DNA of 25,086 bases, from assembly GCA_040383885.1 (NCBI GenBank), contig JBEICQ010000021.1:1-25086 (forward strand). The letters run 5' to 3'. Origin of the DNA: JBEICQ01 sp040383885 (GTDB taxonomy: Bacteria > Bacteroidota > Bacteroidia > UBA4408). The notes under the pieces are model-generated. The model ran no database searches and was not told the origin of the DNA. It worked only from the letters and a program-made list of their open reading frames with translations. This document shows positions 1 to 7,645 of the stretch, piece after piece. Both the position numbers and the translations under genes were made by a program. Every line of letters begins with the position of its first letter. Positions within the stretch are counted from its first letter, which is position 1.

Positions 1-127
1 CCTCGGTGTTATTGATTGTATCACCCAGTAAATCTGTGATGGTAAATGATTGGGATTTTGCCTGGTTTGTCAGAAGCAATGTACCAAGTCCAATCAAATA
101 AGAAAGTGTTCGTAGTGTTTTATTCAT
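1..127 (-). CDS. N-terminus of a secreted protein, cut by the window edge
   Basis: Only the first 42 codons are present and the gene continues beyond base 1. The ATG at 125-127 is followed by a classical signal peptide: a basic start (MNKTLRTL), a hydrophobic core (SYLIGLGTLLL) and a probable cleavage near AKSQS. The mature part begins SFTITDLLGD. The start overlaps the stop of the upstream gene on the same strand by 8 bases (ATGAATAA), so the two are very likely cotranscribed and translationally coupled. Since the upstream gene encodes T9SS cargo, this may be another surface or secreted protein, but too little is visible to name a family. The start and signal peptide are well supported; the function is unknown. 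Confidence 0.75.
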   Translation of the reverse strand, partial: MNKTLRTLSYLIGLGTLLLTNQAKSQSFTITDLLGDTINNTE

Positions 128-1508
128 GATGTATGAGAAACCTGTGTTTACCTGTATTTGTTCTACAAATGTATAATCCGGAAGGCAACTTATCAAGCAA
201 AATTTTGTTGCCACCAACAGACTCAATCATGGATGTACAATCGCGCCCCATGATGTCGTTCAAACCAATAAAAGAATTTCCCTTGGGAATCATAAGCTCA
301 TTGCGGGCAGGATTGGGATAAGGAAAAAAAGCCTTGTTGTTTTTTTGCAAATCACCCGTGCTTTGAGGCGGCAATCTGTATGAGCCGTAAAAGATATCAT
401 CATCGTCACCATCGGCAGATTGTCCTGCAAAATATACTTGGTTGTTTTTTTGCGTGATACAAAATCCAATATCGATGCTACTTCTTCCCAATTGCCATTC
501 CGCAACCACATTGCTGAGTGTATCAGTGATGCAGAATACAGCATCTATGGCTGCACCGGTGGCCGCTGAATTGGAATAGCCTGTAAAAAAATATTGGTTC
601 TCATAAAGCAAACCTGCAAACAGTGCATCCGTTCCGGCACCTCCAAATTCTTTTTCCCATAGTTGCAAACCGGAGGAATTCACCTTGCGAACCCAATAGT
701 TAAAAGGAGGGCCTGTAGGCGCATCTGTTTCGCCAAATATCAGCCAGTTTCCGTCTGCGGAAGCAAAAATACCCTGTGTGCCATTGTTAACATTGTTCCC
801 GTAATAGATGTTCCACAAAACAACTCCATCAGGAGTGATTTTCATAAGCATGGCGTCATAGCCTCCGTTCCCATCACTGTTAGAGTCGCCCAATACATAA
901 ATGGTATCGGCCGGATCAAGGGCCAATCCATTGGCAACATCATTGCCATTACCACCAAAACTGATTTGCCAAAGGGTTTGCAGCAATGAATCCGTGCATA
1001 CAATCCAGATGTTGTTGGAACCTGTAAAATCTGTGATGAAACCCGAAAATACGATGTTACCATTGCTCATAATGGCTGCATTTTTGAGTGATTCCGTAAG
1101 AGAGGAAGAACCTATTTGTCGTTGCGCGATTACCGCTCCCGTGGTATCTGCAATCAGGATAAGGGCATCGGTGTTTTCGGTTGATGGCCTGGTTTCTCCG
1201 CAAAGGACAAATCGTCCTCCGGCTTCATCCGCCGTTCCTCCCAGGCAAACATCAGTGGTATCTGTACCCAGGCAATAACCGGTATACTGGCCGTTATCGG
1301 GGTTCACCGAGACAAGAAAAAAATCGAAAGCGTTGGTGCATTGGGAGTTGGTACCTCCCATCCAGAGGCGGTTGTTCAGAAATGTGATAAACCGGGCGTC
1401 CTGATTGCCGGGCAATGAAATGTATTCCATACCCGGATTGGCACAAGCATTTTGAAAGCCGGACAAAACAGAAAACAAATGCATGAGAGTCAGTATGGCA
1501 AGACTCAA
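120..1508 (-). CDS. T9SS type A sorting domain protein with beta-propeller-like repeats
   Basis: The 462-residue product is predicted to be exported through the outer membrane. A hydrophobic segment at the N-terminus ends near NACANPG. The body repeats a pattern seen in SBBP/delta-60-like propellers, with blocks such as FGGNGNDVANGLALD, TIYVLGDSNSDGNGG, LMKITPDGVVLW and FGGAGTDALFAGLL. The last 70 residues are a typical T9SS type A sorting domain (FPYPNPARNEL, then LPSGLYICRT and a basic end). The start is uncertain: the first in-frame candidate is TTG at 1506-1508; the first ATG (1482-1484) would leave a signal peptide without basic residues. Upstream of the TTG the frame stays open and encodes a basic stretch (KSVSYRIK), so a non-ATG start further up is possible. 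The substrate or ligand is unknown. Confidence 0.8.
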   Translation of the reverse strand: MSLAILTLMHLFSVLSGFQNACANPGMEYISLPGNQDARFITFLNNRLWMGGTNSQCTNAFDFFLVSVNPDNGQYTGYCLGTDTTDVCLGGTADEAGGRFVLCGETRPSTENTDALILIADTTGAVIAQRQIGSSSLTESLKNAAIMSNGNIVFSGFITDFTGSNNIWIVCTDSLLQTLWQISFGGNGNDVANGLALDPADTIYVLGDSNSDGNGGYDAMLMKITPDGVVLWNIYYGNNVNNGTQGIFASADGNWLIFGETDAPTGPPFNYWVRKVNSSGLQLWEKEFGGAGTDALFAGLLYENQYFFTGYSNSAATGAAIDAVFCITDTLSNVVAEWQLGRSSIDIGFCITQKNNQVYFAGQSADGDDDDIFYGSYRLPPQSTGDLQKNNKAFFPYPNPARNELMIPKGNSFIGLNDIMGRDCTSMIESVGGNKILLDKLPSGLYICRTNTGKHRFLIHHE

Positions 1509-1584
1509 TTTGATTCTATAACTAACTGATTTTATGGCTTTTGTTTTGATGTCCGAAAAAATAAACTGTTGCTTTTAATAATTA

Positions 1585-1592
1585 CAAAATTA
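1585..1592 (-). promoter_or_regulatory. Candidate -7 element for the 120-1508 gene
   Basis: Read on the minus strand the bases are TAATTTTG, an exact match to the Bacteroidota -7 consensus TAnnTTTG. It lies about 75 bases upstream of the likely start. A good TTTG -33 element at the usual 19-21 base distance is not evident, so this is a weak call. Confidence 0.25.
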
Positions 1593-1628
1593 TGCTTTAA
1601 TTCGTGGTTCAGAAAAACCAAACACAAC

Positions 1629-3521
1629 ATGAAAAAAATCTTTACTCTTGCTGCCGGTCTCAGTTTGACCATAGGGTTGATGGCACAAACTCAGCGTTTG
1701 TCGCTCACAGAGGAATTTACCAACGCCTCCTGCGGACCCTGCGCTGGCCAGAATCCCGCATTCAATGCGCTCATTTCTGCCAATTCCACTAAACTCATTG
1801 CCCTGAAATATCAGGTAAATTTCCCGGGGGTTGATCCGATGAATGCCCAAAATCCTACAGAAGTAAACACCAGAAGAACTTATTATGGTGTAAATGGGGT
1901 ACCCTTCGCCAATCTTAACGGTGACACAAGCGCACTAACTGCTCCCAACTACACAGGAGCACCCGCCAATTTTAATCAGGACATCATTGATAGTGCATAT
2001 GCTGTTCCCTCTTCATTTGGAATCAACATCTCCCATACACTGTCTTCTGACATTGATTCTATTTTTATTACCTGCACCATCACTGCTTCTCAGGCCGTTA
2101 ACCTCCCTGCTCTCTCCTTGAGAATGGCCATTACAGAACGAGAAATAGTATTTTCTGCTGCTCCCGGTTCAAACGGAGAAACAGAGTTTTCTGATGTGAT
2201 GCGTAAAATGGTTCCCAATGCTACAGGCGTAACATTGCCTGCTGTTTGGACGCAAGGACAGGATACCACTTTTACTTATGCACTGGCGCTGCCTACCTAC
2301 ATCTATAATCCCACACAAATTGCAGTTGTGGCCTTCATCCAGGAGAATGTGAACAAAACCGTTCAGCAAGCCGGTATCAGTCTGCCAGTTGCCATCGCAA
2401 ACTATGCAGCTATCACTGGTGCCACTTTTAGTCAGAACATAGTATCATGCAATGCATCTGTTACTCCAAGCATCACCATTAAAAACGAAGGTTCTGCTCC
2501 ATTGACTTCAGCTACAGTTTCATACACCATTGACGGAGGTGCAGCCCAAACCGCACCTTTCACAGGTAATGTTGCTCCGGGTGGAGTTACCAACTTTTCA
2601 ATCCCTACACTCAACAGCCTTAATCCAGGACAGCGCAATGTGGCTTACAGACTGCTTAACCTGAACGGAAGCCCTACCAGCACCACTGTATACACCCAAG
2701 CAATATACATTGTTGGAACAGCACAGCCCGGCAATGCTTATGCCGAAACTTTTGGTACTGCTACTTTCCCCTATACAAACTGGCTTAATATCAATGATGA
2801 TACTCCCGGTTTTACAAGAAATGCCACTGCCGGATTTGGATCTCCTAAAGGAGCCCTCAAGATGGATTTTTACAACAGCCCTGAAGGGAAAGTTGATAGG
2901 GTAATTCTTCCTCCATTCTCTTTTAGCAACTATTTGGATGCTACCCTCACATTTAAAGTTGCAGCAAAAGGTTACCTGTTTTCTGATGGTTCACAAACAA
3001 ACGATACGCTTATCGTAAGGTATTCTTCTGACTGCGGAGCTACCTGGTCGCAAGCCTGGTTAAAAAGCGGTGCTGATCTCTCAACTGTTGCAGCCGCAAC
3101 TGCTTCCTATACAGCTTCTGCTGATGCCGATTACAGAGACGAAAGTGTTACACTTGCCGGCACAGCGAACAAATCACAAATCCTGATCATGTTTGAAGCC
3201 AGAAGTAATTACGGAAACAATGCATACATCGACAATATCAATATCTCTGCTTCTCAGGTGGGTATCAATGAAATTGCTGATGACCAAATTTCTTCTTTGT
3301 ATCCAAACCCTGCCAATAACCTGGTGAGTCTGGTGTTGAACAACAGCAGCAATCAATCCCGTCTTGATATTTTTGATGCTGTGGGTAAATCTGTTTACAC
3401 CCAAAACATCATTGGCAAAGGCAAGCAAAACATCAACATTGCTACTGAAAACTTCAACAACGGAGTGTATTTCATGCGCATTAACGGAGGAGCAGCCAAG
3501 AAGCTGATCATCCAACATTAA
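1629..3521 (+). CDS. Secreted Omp28/thioredoxin-like protein with CGPC motif and T9SS type A sorting domain
   Basis: The product has 630 residues from the ATG at 1629; the open frame extends upstream to 1569, but only the inner ATG gives a clean signal peptide (about residues 1-20, cleaving near LMAQ). Order of domains: an Omp28/thioredoxin-like region (about 22-250) with C35-G-P-C38 directly after a strand-like EEFTNAS segment; an Ig/CARDB-like region (SVTPSITIKNEGSAPLT onward); a jelly-roll-like region (FPYTNW to NNAYIDNINIS); and a T9SS type A sorting domain (SLYPNPANN, then FNNGVYFMRI). The CGPC motif is that of thioredoxins, so a thiol-disulfide role at the cell surface is possible but unproven. 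The next gene is a close paralogue with an internal duplication, separated by an intrinsic terminator. Confidence 0.87.
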   Translation: MKKIFTLAAGLSLTIGLMAQTQRLSLTEEFTNASCGPCAGQNPAFNALISANSTKLIALKYQVNFPGVDPMNAQNPTEVNTRRTYYGVNGVPFANLNGDTSALTAPNYTGAPANFNQDIIDSAYAVPSSFGINISHTLSSDIDSIFITCTITASQAVNLPALSLRMAITEREIVFSAAPGSNGETEFSDVMRKMVPNATGVTLPAVWTQGQDTTFTYALALPTYIYNPTQIAVVAFIQENVNKTVQQAGISLPVAIANYAAITGATFSQNIVSCNASVTPSITIKNEGSAPLTSATVSYTIDGGAAQTAPFTGNVAPGGVTNFSIPTLNSLNPGQRNVAYRLLNLNGSPTSTTVYTQAIYIVGTAQPGNAYAETFGTATFPYTNWLNINDDTPGFTRNATAGFGSPKGALKMDFYNSPEGKVDRVILPPFSFSNYLDATLTFKVAAKGYLFSDGSQTNDTLIVRYSSDCGATWSQAWLKSGADLSTVAAATASYTASADADYRDESVTLAGTANKSQILIMFEARSNYGNNAYIDNINISASQVGINEIADDQISSLYPNPANNLVSLVLNNSSNQSRLDIFDAVGKSVYTQNIIGKGKQNINIATENFNNGVYFMRINGGAAKKLIIQH

Positions 3522-3541
3522 TCTCATCCAATCATTTAAAA

Positions 3542-3566
3542 AAGCCCGGTTAACCGGGCTTCTTTG
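3542..3566 (+). terminator. Intrinsic terminator
   Basis: A perfect 10-bp inverted repeat without loop (AAGCCCGGTT / AACCGGGCTT), followed by TCTTTGTTT, starts about 20 bases after the stop of the 630-residue secreted protein. The T-run is interrupted but the stem is strong and GC-rich. It separates this gene from its paralogue downstream. Confidence 0.75.
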
Positions 3567-3605
3567 TTTAACTTCAATCAGAAAAACAAATAGATTACAT
3601 CACAT

Positions 3606-6600
3606 ATGAAAAAACTACTGTTTACTCTCATATTCTTTATCGCTGCCCTTGGCAGTTATAGCCAAAGCAACAGAATGCTGCTGGCAGAGGAATTTACCAA
3701 TGCTACCTTTATAAACTGCGGCATCCTCAATCCCCCCTTCGATGCGCTGATGCAAGCCAATCCAAACAAAATTGTGACCATTAAGTACCATACCAATTAC
3801 CCCGGCGCAGATCCGATGAACAGTGTCTCTGCTGCCGAGGTGAATGTTAGACATCAGTATTATCAAAACCAGGGTGTACCGGGTGCTTTTCTCAACGGAG
3901 CAAATCCGCCGGTGATTGGTACCAACTTTGTTGGTTCCCCTGCGAATTTCACACAATCAGTTATTGACAATGCACAAAATGTTCCAAGTCCGTTTAACCT
4001 CAATTTATCTCATACTTTTTCTTCTGATCTGGATTCCATCACCGTTTCCTGTACAATCACTGCAGTGCAGGCGGTAAACACACCACAAATGTTTTTGAGG
4101 ATTGCCATGATTGAAAAGTTTATCAATTACATTACTCCTCCCGGCAACAGCGGAGAAACACAATTTTATCATGCCATGCGACAAATGGTACCGCAGGCAA
4201 ATGGAACCCAACTGCCGGCTCAATGGTCGGTTGGACAAACGCAATCCTTTACTTTTTCTGTTCCCTTCAGCAATTTTATTTTCAATCCTGCACAAATTGC
4301 CTTTGTGGGATTTATTCAGGAGGATGCAGGGAAAACCGTTCAACAGGCAGCTTACAGTGCACCACAGTCACTTACAAATTATGTAATGATAACAGATGCC
4401 TCCCCCGAAAGTGAATCTTATTCCTGTGCACCTTCAGTAACTCCATCTATAACAATAAAAAACCTGGGTAATCAAGCACTCACCAATGCAACGGTACGCT
4501 ATGTTCTTAACAGCGGGGCAACTGTAAATATTCCTTTTGTTGGCAATGTACAGCCGGATGACAGTGCCATTGTGCCAATTCCAACCATTAACGCAATACC
4601 GGGGCAAAACTCCCTTGCCTTTACTCTTGTGAACCTGAACAACAGTGGTGTTGCCTCCAATACCGTGTACAGGATATTTTATAATCTGGGGAATACCCAA
4701 TCCGGAGGATTCTACACAGAAAATTTCACCAATACTGCATTCCCCTATACCAATTGGGTTGATCTGCCCAACAGCAATATTTTCATGCAGAACAACCTGG
4801 CCGGATTTGGCACACCCAAAGGTGCACTAAAACTTGACTTCTGGAATACACCTGCCGGCGGTGTAGATGAGATGCTTCTTCCTGCCTTCAATTTTAGTGG
4901 ATTTGGCAATGCTACCCTGACATTTAAAGTAGCTGCCAAAGGCTATTTAAATGGCACCGTGCATACGCAGGATACTCTTGCCGTGCTCTATTCTACCAAT
5001 TGCGGAAACACTTGGAATATTGGCTGGTTAAAAGCAGGCGCCAATCTGGCAACAGGCTCGGTAACTACAGCCACCGCTGCCTTTGGAGGAACGGCTGACA
5101 GTGACTTCAGAAATGAAAGTGTGGTTTTGCAGGGTACAGCCAACGCCTCGCATGTTTTAATCAAATTTGTTGGTATCAGTGACTATGGAAACAATGCCTA
5201 CATAGACAATATCAATATCAGCGCAGGCATACCCAAAATCATTCTTGCAGAAGAGTTTTCCAATGCATCAAACCCTGGCTGCGCCAATCAAAATCCTTCC
5301 TTTAATGCCGTGATGGCTGCAAATCCTAACAAGATCATTACACTCAAATACCAAACTTCCTATCCGGGCGCCGATCCCATGAACGCAGCAGCAGCCAATG
5401 ATGTATTGGCAAGACAAAATTATTATTCACTTCCGGGTGTTCCCTTTGTTTATCTCAATGGAGATACCTCTGCAGTAACCGGTGCTGCCTACACAGGTGC
5501 TCCTTTAAATGTGACACAAAATATAGTTGATAGCGTTTATGCCGCCTCCAACTCACAATTCTCGCTGAGTGTAAACCACAACATTTCTCAGGATTTAGAT
5601 TCAATCTATGTCTCATGCACCATCACTGCGATTACCCCTGTGAGTATTCCCCAGTTGTCCTTGCGCATGGCAATGATAGAAAAGAGCATCAATTACCTCA
5701 CCCCTCCCGGAAGTAACGGCGAAACCCAGTTTTACCATGTTCTCCGTCAATTGATTCCCAGTCCGCTTGGCGCATCCATGCCTGCTTCTTTTACCGCCGG
5801 ACAAAGTCAGACACTTACCTATGGAAGAGCATTTGCAGCGGGTGCTTTCAATCCTTCTGAAATTGCAGTGGTGGCTTTTCTTCAGGAAGATGTTGGAAAA
5901 ACCGTTATGCAAACAGCCATCAGCCAGGTGCAGGCGGTTCAGAATTTAGCTGTAATCAGTAGCATTAATACCGGTGCCGGTGACTTTACCTGCAACACAA
6001 GTATTTCTCCGAGCATCACCATTACCAATAATGGTTCCAATGCCATTACCTCATTTAACCTGCTTTACAGCCTCCTCAATTCAGTCTCAGATACCCTTCC
6101 CTACTCGGTGAATATCTTGCCTGATTCAAGTGCAGTGATAACCCTTCCGGTACTTAGCAACCTGTCAGTGGGTCAGAATACACTCGGATGCCAGTTGCTC
6201 AACATCAACAACAGCTCCAACAATTCTGCATTTGCGGCAAGTAATATCTATGTTGCCGGAAATCCCCAAGCGGGAAATGCTTACACCGAAAATTTTACTT
6301 CTACTGCATTTCCTTATGCCAACTGGATTAACATCAATAGCGACGCTGCAGGATTTGGCCACAATGCACAGGCCGGATTCGGCAACCCCAAAGGTGCACT
6401 CAAAATGGATTTCTGGAATAGCACTGCCGGAAATATTGATCAGGTTATTTTGCCGGCATTTTCATATAATGGATTTGGAGATGCAACACTCAGCTTCAAG
6501 ATTGCCGCCAAAGGATACTTAAATAACAATGTACATACGCAGGACACCATGGCGGTATTATTTTCCACCAATTGCGGAACAAGCTGGAATCTTGCCTGGT

Positions 6601-7070
6601 TAAAAGCCGGAGCAATACTGGCCACAGGAACCACAACCACTTCCACCACGGCATTTACAGGAACCCTAAATACTGATTACAGAGACGAATCAGTGGTACT
6701 CACAGGTACTTCCAATGCATCGCAGGTGTTGCTGATGTTTTACGCAATCAGTGATTATGGAAACAATGCCTACATCGACAACATCAACCTCTCAGCTTCC
6801 CTGATTACAAGCACCGTATCAGCTGAAGAAAAAACGATTACCGGTATTTTTCCCAATCCTGCAAACACTTCAGTAAATTTGATTGTAAACAACCCCACAG
6901 GATCTTCAAGGCTCGAGCTGTTTGATGCTGTTGGCAGACAGGTATGGACAGAACAGATTAACGGGAAAGGCAATCAGGTGGTAGAAATCGCTACCGGAGC
7001 ATTTACCGAAGGATTGTATTTTGTAAAAGTGAATGGAGGAGTCTCACAGAAACTCATCATCCGTCATTGA
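3606..7070 (+). CDS. Large secreted protein with two degenerate Omp28/thioredoxin-like modules and a T9SS sorting domain
   Basis: The product has 1154 residues. A signal peptide (about 1-20) is followed by two copies of a roughly 520-residue module (about 28-539 and 549-1063), each made of an Omp28/thioredoxin-like region, an Ig-like region and a jelly-roll-like region ending NNAYIDNIN. A T9SS type A sorting domain closes it (IFPNPANTS, then FTEGLYFVKV). It is the paralogue of the preceding 630-residue protein. At the position of that protein's CGPC, module 1 reads F35-I-N-C38 and module 2 reads N-P-G-C559: in both, the first cysteine is gone and the second is kept. Canonical two-cysteine thioredoxin chemistry is therefore unlikely; a structural, binding or single-thiol role remains open. 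The next gene follows after a separate terminator. Confidence 0.87.
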   Translation: MKKLLFTLIFFIAALGSYSQSNRMLLAEEFTNATFINCGILNPPFDALMQANPNKIVTIKYHTNYPGADPMNSVSAAEVNVRHQYYQNQGVPGAFLNGANPPVIGTNFVGSPANFTQSVIDNAQNVPSPFNLNLSHTFSSDLDSITVSCTITAVQAVNTPQMFLRIAMIEKFINYITPPGNSGETQFYHAMRQMVPQANGTQLPAQWSVGQTQSFTFSVPFSNFIFNPAQIAFVGFIQEDAGKTVQQAAYSAPQSLTNYVMITDASPESESYSCAPSVTPSITIKNLGNQALTNATVRYVLNSGATVNIPFVGNVQPDDSAIVPIPTINAIPGQNSLAFTLVNLNNSGVASNTVYRIFYNLGNTQSGGFYTENFTNTAFPYTNWVDLPNSNIFMQNNLAGFGTPKGALKLDFWNTPAGGVDEMLLPAFNFSGFGNATLTFKVAAKGYLNGTVHTQDTLAVLYSTNCGNTWNIGWLKAGANLATGSVTTATAAFGGTADSDFRNESVVLQGTANASHVLIKFVGISDYGNNAYIDNINISAGIPKIILAEEFSNASNPGCANQNPSFNAVMAANPNKIITLKYQTSYPGADPMNAAAANDVLARQNYYSLPGVPFVYLNGDTSAVTGAAYTGAPLNVTQNIVDSVYAASNSQFSLSVNHNISQDLDSIYVSCTITAITPVSIPQLSLRMAMIEKSINYLTPPGSNGETQFYHVLRQLIPSPLGASMPASFTAGQSQTLTYGRAFAAGAFNPSEIAVVAFLQEDVGKTVMQTAISQVQAVQNLAVISSINTGAGDFTCNTSISPSITITNNGSNAITSFNLLYSLLNSVSDTLPYSVNILPDSSAVITLPVLSNLSVGQNTLGCQLLNINNSSNNSAFAASNIYVAGNPQAGNAYTENFTSTAFPYANWININSDAAGFGHNAQAGFGNPKGALKMDFWNSTAGNIDQVILPAFSYNGFGDATLSFKIAAKGYLNNNVHTQDTMAVLFSTNCGTSWNLAWLKAGAILATGTTTTSTTAFTGTLNTDYRDESVVLTGTSNASQVLLMFYAISDYGNNAYIDNINLSASLITSTVSAEEKTITGIFPNPANTSVNLIVNNPTGSSRLELFDAVGRQVWTEQINGKGNQVVEIATGAFTEGLYFVKVNGGVSQKLIIRH
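3687..6794 (+). repeat. Internal tandem duplication of a ~1.56-kb coding module
   Basis: Copy 1 spans about 3687-5222 and copy 2 about 5250-6794. Both encode the same series of landmarks: EEF-N-A, YPGADPMN, SVTPSITI or SISPSITI, AFPY-NW, LTFKVAAKGY or LSFKIAAKGY, YGNNAYIDNIN. Copies are clearly diverged but still similar at DNA level near the ends (GGAAACAATGCCTACAT in both). The preceding gene carries one copy of the same module. Confidence 0.8.
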
Positions 7071-7088
7071 TCATCCATCTTCCAAGGC

Positions 7089-7125
7089 AAAGGCCCCTGC
7101 TTTGAAAAGCGGGGGCTTTTTGTTT
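7089..7125 (+). terminator. Intrinsic terminator after the duplicated secreted protein
   Basis: The arms AAAGGCCCCTGCTTT and AAGCGGGGGCTTT pair with a small number of mismatches and are followed by a T-rich tract (TTTTTGTTT). It lies about 18 bases after the stop and just before the thioredoxin gene at 7139. Confidence 0.75.
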
Positions 7126-7131
7126 AATTTG
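7101..7131 (+). promoter_or_regulatory. Candidate promoter overlapping the terminator
   Basis: TTTG at 7101-7104 and TTAATTTG at 7124-7131 (one mismatch to TAnnTTTG) are separated by 19 bases, fitting the Bacteroidota promoter layout, with the ATG of the TlpA-like gene 8 bases further. The -33 element would lie inside the terminator hairpin. Suggestive only. Confidence 0.3.
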
Positions 7132-7138
7132 CATACCA

Positions 7139-7645
7139 ATGAAAAAGCAACTGTTCTATTTGTTCATCCTGTTGTCATCATCAACCATGGCTCAGATGAC
7201 CAAATCCATTCCCGGCGTAGAAATTAAAAACCTCGACGGTAAAACCATCAATACTGCTGCGTTTGAAAATGAAGGGAAACCCATGGTGATTGATTTTTGG
7301 GCAACCTGGTGCAGTCCATGTAAAGCCGAACTCAATGCCATTGCTGAAAACTATGCCGACTGGCAAAAAGAAACAGGCGTAAAAATCATTGCCGTTTCCA
7401 TTGATGATGCGCGTAACATGGAAAAAGTAAAACCTTATGTGCAAGGTAAAAACTGGGAGTATGAAGTATATCTCGACCCCAACGGAGACTTTAAGCGGGC
7501 GATGAATGTGAATAATGTGCCTCACCTTTTTGTCATTAACGGTAAAAGAGAAATCGTTTACCAGCAGAACTCAGCTGCTCCCGGAGACGACGAGAAGTTA
7601 TATGAAATCGTGAAAAAAGTTGCTGCAGGTGAAGCGCTCAAATAA
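7139..7645 (+). CDS. TlpA/ResA-family thiol-disulfide oxidoreductase
   Basis: The 168-residue product is an exported thioredoxin-fold protein. A signal peptide covers about residues 1-19 (ending STMAQ). The core has the active site W57-C58-S-P-C61 inside FWATWCSPCK, typical of the TlpA/ResA group, and the cis-proline loop NNVPHLFVI later on. Length fits a single-domain TlpA protein. Such proteins usually reduce disulfides of envelope proteins, often during cytochrome or oxidase assembly; the actual partner here is unknown. It opens a compact operon: its last 17 bases overlap the DUF6029 gene, which is followed after 1 base by an Omp28-like lipoprotein gene. That context suggests its partners are those two proteins or the CGPC-bearing cargo upstream. 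Confidence 0.9.
   Translation: MKKQLFYLFILLSSSTMAQMTKSIPGVEIKNLDGKTINTAAFENEGKPMVIDFWATWCSPCKAELNAIAENYADWQKETGVKIIAVSIDDARNMEKVKPYVQGKNWEYEVYLDPNGDFKRAMNVNNVPHLFVINGKREIVYQQNSAAPGDDEKLYEIVKKVAAGEALK

Noticed and set aside
663..1387. Plus-strand frames of 68-125 codons opposite the T9SS beta-propeller gene
   Set aside because: They overlap each other in different phases and are antisense to a gene with a signal-like start and a clear sorting domain.
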